Source: Caecitellus pseudoparvulus (Eukaryota; Bigyra: Bicosoecida). Taken from it: a DNA stretch of 64,000 nt. Shown here piece by piece: positions 39,701 through 48,800 of this stretch (position 1 is the stretch's first letter; each line of letters starts with the position of its first letter). Location of the stretch: NCBI GenBank assembly GCA_965644315.1, contig CBFFRQ010000043.1, positions 372,001 to 436,000 of the forward strand. The letters are read 5' to 3'. The notes beneath the pieces were generated by a model, which was not told the DNA's origin, made no database searches, and was given only the letters and a program-made list of their open reading frames with translations. The translations under genes and the position numbers were made by a program.

Positions 39701-41072
39701 GCTGGCCCGGATCCGGCGCAGCGAGCCGGAACAAAGCCCCGTCCACTCGACCCGTCACTCGCAGCACGGCGCGCACGCTCAGGCCAAACGGGTGTCCATG
39801 GCAGACTTGTACCTCGGCCACAAAGCTGGCCTGGGTGCGGCAGGCCAAGGGTACTACGGTATTACGTCTGACACGCTGCTGGTGTATGAGGCGCTGCAGC
39901 TCCTCAGCTCTGACAGAGGCAAGGCGTTACTGGAACGAAGCCGCATGGAACGCAGCCCGGCAGCTGCAGCGCGCGCTGCTGGCGCCGAGGACGCCGCAGC
40001 TACGCCTGGGCAAGAAGACACGCGCAAGCTTTTCGAGGCGTTGCCAGCGTGGATTCTCCGGCTGTCACTTCCACCCTTGCAGGCGCTGGCATCCAACGTG
40101 CCCATTTTCGCACCCCATGGCCTGGTGCCCATCCCGCGTTCCGCAGCGGGCGCCGACGGGGAAGAGTCCCTGTCGCCCCTGCCACGACACACCCTCGAAG
40201 CCCTCGCTTCCCGCTCTCGGACGACCGTCAGCGTCTTCAATGTCGCGGTGCCTAGTGCTGGTGCTGGGCCAGCATGCGAACCTGGCACCGGTGCAGGGAA
40301 CAAGCAGCCCCTGCTGCAGCCGCCTGTGCGAGACAACTACGGGACCAAGGACGCGGCAGAGGGCTTGCAAGCCGAGGTTCAGGTGGCAGAGCTGGGGGCG
40401 GCAAATGTCACCGAAAACGACCTGTACTACGTGTGCGATTTGCGCGTGCGGCTGGGCATGGCCCTGCACGCCGCCTCCTCCCTCGCCTACATGCACTCCC
40501 TGCAAAGCGACGACTCGCCGCAGGTCCGCTTCGTGCACCGCGACATCAAGAGTCCGAATTTCCTGGTCACTGACGACTTCACCCTGAAGCTGACAGACTT
40601 TGGCGAGGCGGGCCCTCTCGCCGGTGGTCGCAGGGCTGTGCCTCAGACCGGTGGGCGGGGTACGTTGGTTTGGTGCGCGCCAGAGGTCTTTCAACAGGCG
40701 GGCGTCAACCGGTACTCCGAGTCAGTCGACATTTACTCCCTGGGGATTGTCCTGTGGGAGCTGCTCACGGGTGAGGAGCCCTTCGCTCAGTACCAGTCGC
40801 CTCATGCGCTGATCGCAGCGGTGGACAGCGGCAAGCGGCCTCGCATCCCCAAGCACACGCCTGGTGTCCTGCGGAGCCTCATTAAGCGCATGTGGCACGC
40901 TCAACCGAGCCAGAGGCCCTCTGCTCTCACAGTCTGCCAGCTGCTGAAGAAGTTCCTGAACCGCCTGAACGTGGAGGTCGAGCGCATGTTTTGGTTGCAA
41001 AAGCGCATCCCGTCACGCTTGACTGCCGAGCAGAAGGTCAGCATTCAGCGCCTGATCGAGGCCGTGGAGTAG
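36792..41072 (+). CDS. Multi-pass membrane protein fused to a TKL-type protein kinase (GPCR-TKL-like)
   Basis: This 1,426-residue single-frame protein has an N-terminal block of about seven hydrophobic segments (residues about 137-406, such as GTACWAVGLLVAARK, LKWLAGACLSLSFVST and LRIFLMEGILAAFVCMLLQP). A long Ser/Arg-rich loop follows, and a protein kinase domain lies at the C-terminus. Kinase motifs are intact: Gly loop EGAEATVFHG (about 880), Lys in PAAIKVF (898), FVHRDIKSPNFLV (1250), LTDFGEAG (1270) and GTLVWCAPEVFQ (1297), which fit the TKL/MLK group. A roughly 250-residue insert splits the kinase between the D and E helices. A 7TM-TKL architecture is known in oomycetes (GPCR-TKL). It likely signals at a membrane. 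The true start could be a later ATG, because gtgcggaaattgc lies inside the frame at 37033-37045. Confidence 0.75.
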   Translation: MQGRIAPKLSQGFFADCAFCHGHVCARVVRDSLHPPRFGRDRLEANSSGALIRGMQSVTPPLLLGALPALTHKALDSAPQGAEIASLAAVLRILVRSTAKGCRREVQAMQHIAAQWAVGWGEHSTSNIPLPAPDAFWAAGTACWAVGLLVAARKERSDFALLLPGYAAMLKWLAGACLSLSFVSTGLTLLAHYAGPGLAEPAPTAPWQVLALATGLRIFLMEGILAAFVCMLLQPAVTLASLRVAVLLSCVWAIPVSGIGAGLTALHAGQRETRAALGWITATQCLFAVGIVWMATGLRSARPALRPLAVHLLLTRTLQAAAVVSDVVPAACAPLQLTLAALYGGAQALGTPLALFLTLRSDTFYWRGMGRGLRPGRYTCGTAASGACCALGPLFLYGGLRLWGLPAILARGAFHASAAPLPGGRHSAGARAVAALAWVLQDASLRASLLKRQAAHLQQRGAAASPPVRPDTPSSGDEGGVAAGSRQAAGWGHLPGSDLASVLQQRMVLPRLPESSPRPRVTGILKSSSFGSPTPQGGGGEALPRVRSASASMDAAPTASVRDMADLRSALRRGPPVPTLTRGGIQAWLGHTARPAATGVGSVPSSTLSYLLGGVRAESKEFPRDALRDALRDLPPATASSSPSPAKPKAARARLGSAARGSRRRTRGRSVSSALGSDSGDEADDEARRSQPHAETSTLLSSADAVTRGVAGSGQGGAFSGARASLSAGRGLRDAPVPLLERAPACSENLIQWSLQGPGTAVAMAAYGGVQPPPGGLHEDWAQAEASDRAREEWDMMQSALESFACAWACLRLCPCWLWAFPCCTPRAFHACAGFGPSAEECDMPLLSDSAAMYLQNMLEECRDFLVPFSALEVHDLVAEGAEATVFHGLADDRPAAIKVFRAAHPGMFVDRIQEARTEARFCYTLDHPNLVKFYGLCVCPPDVALVSELCERGSLKKLLEVLHSEKRRLLARIRRSEPEQSPVHSTRHSQHGAHAQAKRVSMADLYLGHKAGLGAAGQGYYGITSDTLLVYEALQLLSSDRGKALLERSRMERSPAAAARAAGAEDAAATPGQEDTRKLFEALPAWILRLSLPPLQALASNVPIFAPHGLVPIPRSAAGADGEESLSPLPRHTLEALASRSRTTVSVFNVAVPSAGAGPACEPGTGAGNKQPLLQPPVRDNYGTKDAAEGLQAEVQVAELGAANVTENDLYYVCDLRVRLGMALHAASSLAYMHSLQSDDSPQVRFVHRDIKSPNFLVTDDFTLKLTDFGEAGPLAGGRRAVPQTGGRGTLVWCAPEVFQQAGVNRYSESVDIYSLGIVLWELLTGEEPFAQYQSPHALIAAVDSGKRPRIPKHTPGVLRSLIKRMWHAQPSQRPSALTVCQLLKKFLNRLNVEVERMFWLQKRIPSRLTAEQKVSIQRLIEAVE
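37033..37045 (-). promoter_or_regulatory. Recurrent 5' motif, exact 13-mer copy in reverse (kinase gene)
   Basis: The plus strand reads gtgcggaaattgc, the reverse complement of the 13-mer at 23414 and 25090. It is about 240 bp past the first ATG of the kinase gene, which hints that the annotated N-terminus may be partly UTR or intron. Confidence 0.45.
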
Positions 41073-41265
41073 CAGGGTCCGCCTAGCGCCACACGGAGGA
41101 AGGCCAGGCAGGGACCTTCTGCGTTGCAAGCAGCCAGTAATGGGGTGGCAGGCTTGTGCAGTTGAAGCTGAAGTTCAATTCAAGCGAGGCGCCCTCATGA
41201 AGTCAGGTGGGTGATTCCGGCCTGAGTGCACTTTGTGGGTCACGTGAAGCTGAAACGGCGCCGCC

Positions 41266-43968
41266 ATGGCTGTTTTGAGAGTGGGATACGTGCGGAATTT
41301 GCAAGCGGCGCTGGTGTTGGAGGCGCTGCTCTTGCTCTGCCTAGCAGATGCTGCTCTGATGCCCCTCGTCCCACACGATCGTTTCAGATCATGTATAGCA
41401 AATGCCCACGGCGTGAATGCCCTCCGAATGGACTCTCCTTGGGAGCGGCTGCGGGCTCCAATGCCCCCCCGAGCCCAGCAGAGCAGTGAACCGGCGCACT
41501 GGGACTGCCTTCCTCTGAAAGGTACAGGCCAGACACGACAAGTGCACAATGTCTCATGTCATCACAGATCACAGGGTCTGGATGTCTCAGGAACCCTGGA
41601 GTTTACCCAGGCAGGGGGTGGCTCCGTCGTCGCACACCTGCTTGTGCCACCGTACACCACTGGGACGCTGAGTTGCGGCGCTGTGATTCGTGGTCATTGG
41701 GAAGCGTTCATACTGGACAGCTTGCCACCGCTCGAGCAGGCTCAAGCCTTTGCATCAGTGCATGCGAGTGGCGAGCGGTTGCTGTCTCGCGCTCCCGGGC
41801 TGACCAAGCACTGCGATGGCTTGCGTCGGGAAACCTCCGATAGCGTGGGAAAACTGAAAAAGCAGCACAGCAAGTGGACGTGCATTACTGCACAGGGTCA
41901 AGAATGTGGGCAGAATGTCTCAGCTGTCATTGTTGCGGGTCATCGTGATGAGGACGCGCAGAGTTGGGCAGCAGGTGGGTCAGCTTCTGCACCATCCCCA
42001 ATCAGGCTGGTAGAGTGGACGCCATCCACTCAGACCTCCCCACCTGGCGCGGCGGGACTCATTGCTAGCACCCACGCTGCTGTACAGCTGTACAGAGCGA
42101 TGAGCAATACTCTGCCCATCCTGCACTGGCCAGAGGCCGGCACGGCAACGCACCATCCAGCGAAACACCGTGACACTCTTGCGCTGCACCTCTCCTGTGC
42201 TCGACTAGGGCACTGGAGCACCCCACTTGGTCTGCTTGGGTCTGTCTTGCAGCGGGTTTTGAAGAACCTTCCCCACTTTCGACGTGTGCATGCTGTGTAC
42301 GGTGAAGACTCAGCCCGCTGTGCCGGGAGAGAGAGTCAACTGTCTTTGGTGCAGCGCATGCTCAAGCAGCATACAGGAAGCGTACCCTGGGAGATCAAGC
42401 CATACCAGGACTGGGTCCAGCAGGCAGAAGGTTCCCTCGCACTTGTCATCGACCTTCAAGCTGGACGGTACTCCTTCCCAGCCCTGCCTCTCGCAGCTGT
42501 CGCACTTGGTGCACGCTTGGTCACCTCCGCCATTCACCCTGCCACGGCAAGGGAATTGCTGGGTCAGAAGGGCATCAAGAACGCTTCGGTGATGAAAATT
42601 TCTGCATGGGAAGAGGATTCGATTCTTGACACCATTGGGCAAGCACTTCTCAGCACTCACAGCGATCCACCTGAGGCTGCCCAGGCCGCAGACCCCACAG
42701 CCCTGTCTGACTTCATCCTTGGAGTGCGGTGCCAGTTGTCTCAAACTCCCACCGAGGATCGAGGGCATGAAAATGACACAAGATCTAGGCTCCGTACGGA
42801 GCTTCAAGCAGAGGCGAATGCCAGCGCGCGAGTGCAGGAACGACTGGACCAGCTGCGAGGGTGGGATGTGAATGCTTTTCGGAGGGCCAACTCTTCGCTG
42901 TCACTCTCAGAAGCATGGGAGCAAATCCTACGTTCCGGAGTCGACCGGCTTCCGAGCATTCTAGCAGCAAGGGCAGCTCTATCCACAAATGAGGACTTCG
43001 ATGCCGCGCTACGGTCTGTCGAGAACAATGCTGCTTCAGACTCCGCCACAGCGGCAACAAATCTTTTGCCACTGAGCCGAGTGAAGTTGATTCACGATGC
43101 AGAGCAGGTGGAGCACCTGGTACGCCGGCAAAAACTGCCAGTTGAAGCGCTGCAACACTCCCGAGCGCTCCGCACAGCGGTGCAGGGGTTAGCCACTGAT
43201 GGCCAGCTCAGAAACCGAAATGTGCTGGCTGCACCGTACATCTACAAAATGACAGGGGGCCTGACTGGCCATCAGCTGCACACGGTCCCATACGGGGAGC
43301 CCTGGCTGCGCATCCCTGCCTTGAACCGCCACCTGGACTTCAGGGCAATCGAAGCCGACTACCGTAGACAGCGACCTGGCTTCACATTCTTTGATTCTTT
43401 CCTGGAGCCCAACGCCGCTGCGGCGCTACTTGAATACGCAGAGGAGAGCACAGTGTACCATGAGACCAAAGGGGGGTACCTGGGAGCATACCAGCAAGCA
43501 GGGATGCTGCACCCTGCCTTGGACAGGCTGGTGCTGGACCTTCGCCTTGCATTCCCGGCTCTCATTGGGGAGCTGCCCATCGTGAACGTTTGGTCCTACA
43601 AGGCAGACCAAGAGGTGCCCCCAGCATTGAGTATTCATGCCGACGCCGCACAAGTCAACTTAAACTTTTGGCTCACCCCGGACGATGCAAACTTGGACCC
43701 CCACTCAGGCGGCTTGGTGGTTTACAGAGTCACGGCACCTACCGCTTGGAGCTTTAGCGCTATGAATGACCAAGACGAACAGGAAAGTATGTATGCTTTC
43801 GTAAAGCAACATAACGCAACGGAGCACAACATCCCGTTCCGGTCCAATCGCTGCGTGCTGTTCAACTCCACGCTGTTCCACGAGAGCGCTCGGCATGAGT
43901 TCAAGCGTGGATACACCAACCGTCGCATCAACTTCACGCTGCTGTTCGGCCGTAGGGAGACCAGTTAA
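41266..43968 (+). CDS. Secretory-pathway protein with C-terminal 2-oxoglutarate/Fe(II) dioxygenase domain
   Basis: The 900-residue product starts at an ATG in strong context (gccgccATGG). A hydrophobic stretch (AALVLEALLLLCLADA) within the first 30 residues suggests a signal peptide or anchor. The C-terminal 200 residues form a 2OG-Fe(II) dioxygenase: FTFFDSFLEPNAAAALLEYA, the HxD pair in LSIHADAAQVNLNFWL (about 791), distal His in STLFHESARHEF (about 872) and a co-substrate-binding Arg in TNRRINFTLLFG (887). That triad indicates hydroxylation of an unknown substrate, probably in the secretory lumen. The middle (about 300-480), with LALVIDLQAGRYSFPALP and AALGARLVTSAI, faintly resembles a GT-B glycosyltransferase C-terminal half; I do not claim it. 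Motif gtgcggaatttgc is at codons 9-13. Its TAA overlaps the stop of the convergent gene. Confidence 0.7.
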   Translation: MAVLRVGYVRNLQAALVLEALLLLCLADAALMPLVPHDRFRSCIANAHGVNALRMDSPWERLRAPMPPRAQQSSEPAHWDCLPLKGTGQTRQVHNVSCHHRSQGLDVSGTLEFTQAGGGSVVAHLLVPPYTTGTLSCGAVIRGHWEAFILDSLPPLEQAQAFASVHASGERLLSRAPGLTKHCDGLRRETSDSVGKLKKQHSKWTCITAQGQECGQNVSAVIVAGHRDEDAQSWAAGGSASAPSPIRLVEWTPSTQTSPPGAAGLIASTHAAVQLYRAMSNTLPILHWPEAGTATHHPAKHRDTLALHLSCARLGHWSTPLGLLGSVLQRVLKNLPHFRRVHAVYGEDSARCAGRESQLSLVQRMLKQHTGSVPWEIKPYQDWVQQAEGSLALVIDLQAGRYSFPALPLAAVALGARLVTSAIHPATARELLGQKGIKNASVMKISAWEEDSILDTIGQALLSTHSDPPEAAQAADPTALSDFILGVRCQLSQTPTEDRGHENDTRSRLRTELQAEANASARVQERLDQLRGWDVNAFRRANSSLSLSEAWEQILRSGVDRLPSILAARAALSTNEDFDAALRSVENNAASDSATAATNLLPLSRVKLIHDAEQVEHLVRRQKLPVEALQHSRALRTAVQGLATDGQLRNRNVLAAPYIYKMTGGLTGHQLHTVPYGEPWLRIPALNRHLDFRAIEADYRRQRPGFTFFDSFLEPNAAAALLEYAEESTVYHETKGGYLGAYQQAGMLHPALDRLVLDLRLAFPALIGELPIVNVWSYKADQEVPPALSIHADAAQVNLNFWLTPDDANLDPHSGGLVVYRVTAPTAWSFSAMNDQDEQESMYAFVKQHNATEHNIPFRSNRCVLFNSTLFHESARHEFKRGYTNRRINFTLLFGRRETS

Positions 43969-45701
43969 CCGATCAGTTCAGGGGCTGACAGCACGCGCTG
44001 CAACAAGGCAACGCCCGCCCGAACGTCATCCTCCCTCACTGTCAATGGCGGTTCAATGGCGAGACAGAAGGAAGGATGCCACGGCCGGGCGCTCCCCCAC
44101 TCCAGCTGGTTGCTCAGCCCGGCCTCCTCACCACCCACTGCTCCATCACAAGACTGAACGACAAGACCATGGGAAGAGAAGGCTTGCCGCCAGCGCTGTG
44201 CTGGCCCATGTAATGCAAGCCGAAAGTGCAGGGACGGCGGTGTGCGCCGTGTAGCGGCGGGGTGGGGTGGTGGCTCCACCACACTTCGAATGACGTCTCG
44301 ATGTGCCGCAGCCAAGCCGTGCGCCGCCGCAGATAGCACACGAGCACTGCGTCCTGCGTGATGGAAGGCTGAGATTGCCTCTCGCATTCCATTGGCCAGC
44401 GCCTCCTCCTGCAAGTCTTGAGACACCAGCGCTTCAAGCTCTGCATCTGCCCCTGTGTACCGCACTGCTGCAGGCTGTATCGCAGCAGCACCATGAACCA
44501 AGGCTGCACCCTGCGCGCAGACACTCTCCACAGTAGCTCTGCGGGCTAGTTCCTTGCGCGCACTGAACACGTGTGGGAGTTGCTTCGCGAGGTTTGACAG
44601 CTTGGGGCCAAGGAGCAGGGCGGCTGCGGCGTGCGGCCCGATGCCAAGGCCTCTAGACAGTATCAAGGCATCTGGATGGCTGTAAGCTTCAGCATGCATC
44701 ACGGGAACACGGTCAATCAGGCCTGCTGCGCTCTTTGTAGCTCGTGCCTGCTCCATGGCGGCCTCATCTGCGTGTTGGAGCTGGGCGGGACTCAGCGCGC
44801 CAGCTCCCCCGGCCGAAGCAGCGTACAAATCGTGCGGAAAGAGCGCTCCACAAGCGCCTATTGTAGAGTTGGAGCTATCCACTATGACGCTAGCAGTTGG
44901 AGCCTTGTGGGCGGCATGCTGCAGGGCGCTGAGAGCTGCCAAGTTCCAGACCTGAGCACCAGCTCCAAGCGGATCCAGCACCACAGCTGAAACAGGCGGA
45001 TCTGTCGGGCTTGCGAGGCGCTGCACAGCAAAAGCGGTATCATTTATGGCTGCCCACTCAACAGAGTACGGCACCACATGGCCGCCGCTGGACCGAGCCG
45101 CGGGGGAGTGCCGAATGCCGCCAGCGAAACTCCCCTGAAACGCCAACACTTGTGGCTGACCTGAGCCTTCCTCAGTTTGCCTGGAGCAACTGCATGGGTA
45201 GCCAGGTGAGGAAGAGCATCGCACAGGGCTCTGGGCCGGATCGCGCCTCATGCAGTGGAAGCCTTGGGCCGGCTTGTCAGGTGAGGACTCCTGGACGGCA
45301 TGCATGTGAGCCAGCTCCAAGGCTGCATGCTGAGCGGCTGCGACGTCCCCGAAGAACCAGCACTGGGAACAGAGCGAGCAAGAGAGCGTGCAACGATTGC
45401 GTGCTACGGGGGATTCGGCTGCTGCACATTCACCGTCTGCAGTCCGCTGTGAAGCCTCAGCGCGCGGTCCAACGCCCCGAGCGCATCGGGAGGTGGCGAG
45501 CTGTGCAAGGGGAACACCCAATCTGCGCCAAGGTGCGAGGCAAGCCGTGACAGCCGAAGTTAGACGTGCACATGTTGTGAGCTGCAGCGTACCCCCACGG
45601 ATGCTCGTAAAGTCGACAATGCCCCGCCGTGCCAGGGAGGCAGCCGGACTCAGCAGTCCGGCGCCGCTGCGGACTGAAGAGCGCGAAGCATGAAGCAGCA
45701 T
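43965..45701 (-). CDS. Degenerate class III aminotransferase-like protein, predicted catalytically dead
   Basis: The 578-residue frame starts at ATG 45701, whose first 30 residues (MLLHASRSSVRSGAGLL...) look like a mitochondrial presequence. Fold-type I class III landmarks occur in order: LAFQGSFAGGIR (the FxGAFHGRT position), SAVVLDPLGAGAQVW (AxIVEPIQGxGG position), ASVIVDSSNSTIGACGALF (the DEVQTGxGRTGKLF position; PLP Asp kept at 275) and PDALILSRGLGIGPHAA, where the PLP-binding Lys of LxKGLGGG is Arg (R350, codon AGA). GABA transaminase or another class III enzyme is the likely ancestor. Without the Schiff-base Lys normal transamination is not expected. A Cys-rich segment (TLSCSLCSQCWFFGD) may hide an intron. 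Its TAA overlaps the oxygenase stop. If the class III reading is wrong, this is an orphan. Confidence 0.5.
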   Translation of the reverse strand: MLLHASRSSVRSGAGLLSPAASLARRGIVDFTSIRGGTLQLTTCARLTSAVTACLAPWRRLGVPLAQLATSRCARGVGPRAEASQRTADGECAAAESPVARNRCTLSCSLCSQCWFFGDVAAAQHAALELAHMHAVQESSPDKPAQGFHCMRRDPAQSPVRCSSSPGYPCSCSRQTEEGSGQPQVLAFQGSFAGGIRHSPAARSSGGHVVPYSVEWAAINDTAFAVQRLASPTDPPVSAVVLDPLGAGAQVWNLAALSALQHAAHKAPTASVIVDSSNSTIGACGALFPHDLYAASAGGAGALSPAQLQHADEAAMEQARATKSAAGLIDRVPVMHAEAYSHPDALILSRGLGIGPHAAAALLLGPKLSNLAKQLPHVFSARKELARRATVESVCAQGAALVHGAAAIQPAAVRYTGADAELEALVSQDLQEEALANGMREAISAFHHAGRSARVLSAAAHGLAAAHRDVIRSVVEPPPHPAATRRTPPSLHFRLALHGPAQRWRQAFSSHGLVVQSCDGAVGGEEAGLSNQLEWGSARPWHPSFCLAIEPPLTVREDDVRAGVALLQRVLSAPELIG

Positions 45702-45865
45702 CTGCAAGGACAATGTGGACGGGGAAGGGTATGAGCTTGCGAGCTGCAGTCATGCTGCACATTGATGCCTTGTTTCGGAATGTGTGCTCGTGACAGGGTT
45801 GCCTGTGAGCGTGGTCGGCTTGCTGCCAGAACAAGGAAGCATGTATTCGCACAAACAAAACAAAG

Positions 45866-48800
45866 CTACAAGAAAAGCCCTGGGCGCTTGAGCCGCTCAG
45901 AGCGTGCGCTGCTCCTGGCAGGGGCCATCGCGGTGGAGCCTGCAGCCGTCGACCTGGCCCGTGAACGCCCTTCTGTCGAACCAGCCCGCGAACGGCCGGC
46001 AAGTCGGCCCAATTCGCGAGCGCTGGACCGCTTCGACGCCTTGGGTCGCCCGAAGGCATCTTTGGCCGCTGAAGGGCGGTGTTGACGAAGGTGGTGTGTG
46101 CCATGGGTACTCGCTGTCAAGACACTCGAATGGGTGGTGCCTCGCTGAGCATTGGTCCCACCAGGCAGCGCGTGTGGGGGCAGCACCCATGCAGCATGCG
46201 TAGCAGGCCTGGATGCGGGGCCCGAGATGCGCCTGACAAGCATGGGATTGGCTCTGGCCTGGGCTGCGAGAGATCTGGCTGCCTCCTTGCCTCGTGAGCC
46301 TCGAACGCGGCGCTGCGAGAGGCTTGGTAGTAGCATTGCCTCCCGCTTCGCGACAGCCGCATCGCTGCCGGCCAGCCCAGCACCGCCGAAAAGCTTCCGC
46401 AAGCTGCGTTGGACCGCCGTACGCTGCGGCGTCTCCGTGTATACTCTATCTTTCGGCAGCTCAGAGGTGCGGGTGAGGCGCCCACGCTTGGCGAGGGCAG
46501 CCACCAATCCGGCCGTGTTCTGCCTGCGGGCCATGGCCAGCGTGGCAGAGATGCTGTCAGAACTTGTGCGCGGGATGGGCTTGCCGCAGCGCATGCACAG
46601 CGCAGCCCGTGCCAGGAGGCTGTCAAACACCGTAGGGCTAAGGGCCAAGGCGCTTGCCGCATGGGTCACGAGCTTGCTCTCAATGGTGGCAGGGGAGTGT
46701 TTGGACGACAGCTCTGCCCGCACCATGGAAAGGGACGACGCCAAGGCAGCTGTCCACCTGCCACCCGAAGGGGACGGCCTGGCTCGCGGAGCCAGCAAGC
46801 CGGCCTTCACGCCAGCTGCACGCAGCACGTCCAGCACACCAATGGACGACGCTGCCAGTTCCTCCGCGTCGCCCTGCACGTCGCCGTCTGGAGCCAGATC
46901 TGGCAAAACGCCAGCCAAGTGCGCGCGTAATGCCGCCCCAACGCCACGGGCCTTCTTGAAGAGGCCCCTCGCGATGGCCCACACCAAGGACAGCACCATG
47001 ATGCAATGCAGGACGAGGAGCGTCGCCATCGCAGGTGTGCTGTCTCGGGCAGAGTACAGGATAAGCAAGTGCACGAGTGCGGTCAAGCACACTTGAGCAT
47101 CAAGGATGTTGAGCTCCTGCAGTGCGTACGGCTGCAAGGCGTACGTGAGCAGCAGCATGGCCACCACAGTGACCGCAATGACAGCCACCCGCGCAGGGCT
47201 TGCCGTGGTCAGCCACAGTGCACACAGCACCAGCATGTTCTGCATCATGCGCAGCAGTGCAAATCCGTGGCTGGGAATCCACTTGGCAAGCCCACAGCAC
47301 CGCTGCTCCATCTGTCGGCTCATGCGGACAGAGAGGCGGACGACAACCTGCCCTGCCATTCGCTCGGCGTCCTTCTCTGCCGGGATGCCCTTGCCATGCG
47401 CAGCTTCCTCCTCCACAAACTTCCGCGCTGCATGCTCAGCCTGGGACGGCGACAGCTGTAGCCGGTACCCAGCTGTCATCACAGCGTACGTGACACTGGC
47501 ATGATGGGACTTGTCCACCAAGTGGGGCGCCTGAGCACGCAGCAACCACATGGCAAGCAGCGGGAAAGCAATCGCGTGCACAGAAAATGCGATGTAGGCG
47601 AATGCCAAAAGTCCATCTTGGCTGGAAGCACCAAGGGAAGCTGCAAATATGTGAGTTGCCGCATCCACCTCATAGCCAGGGGCGAGCGCTTGCAGAGAGC
47701 TGCCAAGCGTCGCCCCCCACGCCAGGATATACACGGATGCAGCAGTGCGAGTCATGGCCCACAGGATGATGAGTGGGGGGGTGGCGCGCAGCGCTTCCCA
47801 AAGGCTGGTGATTGGCTTCGATTCAGCGCTGCTGCCCGATTGGGATGCGGTCGACGCCTCTGCCGGCTTCGCCAGAGCTCTCGTTGAAGCCCTACCCGGG
47901 CCAGGCAAAGCAACTCCCGCAGGCGAAGCAGCCAAAGGGTTACGGTGCATGGACATGGGTGGTGAGGAGGCTCGTGGACGCGTGAGCTTTGGCACCAAAC
48001 ACCGCCGCAGCGGCGCGGGGCACCTTCTACCATCAGCCCCAATGAACTCCACTGCACCCACCAGCGCGGAAGACACAAACAACAGTGCTGTGGATGCCCC
48101 GAGGATGCCAACAGTTTGGTCCACAAAGGAGTGATGCCCCAGTGTGCAGGAGGCCTCGGCAAAAGCAGTCACTGGCAGGGCGCCGGTGGCGGTGGCCATG
48201 AAAGCAAAAACATCACCCATGATGCCGGCAGCCCATGAGGCGTCTGATTCCCCTGCAGTCTGGCTGCGGGCAGTGAAGACGCCTGCATCGGAGTGCCAGG
48301 TGCCTGGGTTGTCGGCAAAGGCGGTGTAGTTGCCGAGAGCAGCAGACCCCCTCACCGTATCCTGGTGGAACTGCGGGACCCGCCCGCAAGCAGACTGCCA
48401 TTGGGGCAGTGTCACAGCTCGAGAGGACAAACCTAAATCTTGCTCTGTCACGGGCTGTAGCGCGATGGAGATGTAGCCAATGATGGCAAAGTAGCCTGCC
48501 GCGATGCGCAGTGCACCAATGAGAAGGTCCTGTTGCAGCGACCCGCGCTGTTTGATTGCCACCACAGACAACACAACCAAACCCAACACTGCAACCACCA
48601 CAGCCAGAGCAAACAAGATGACGAGCACGTCCTGGCTTGCGTCACAAGTCACGCAAGGTGCACAGGGGGAGTTGTCCAGGGGCACAAAGCCACGCTGGCA
48701 GGCGGCGCACAGTGGGCCAAAGTGACCCTCCGCACATCGCAACTCATACCCACGCGTTCCGCCCACCTCGCAAGCACCGTACCTGGGGCACTGCTCGAGT

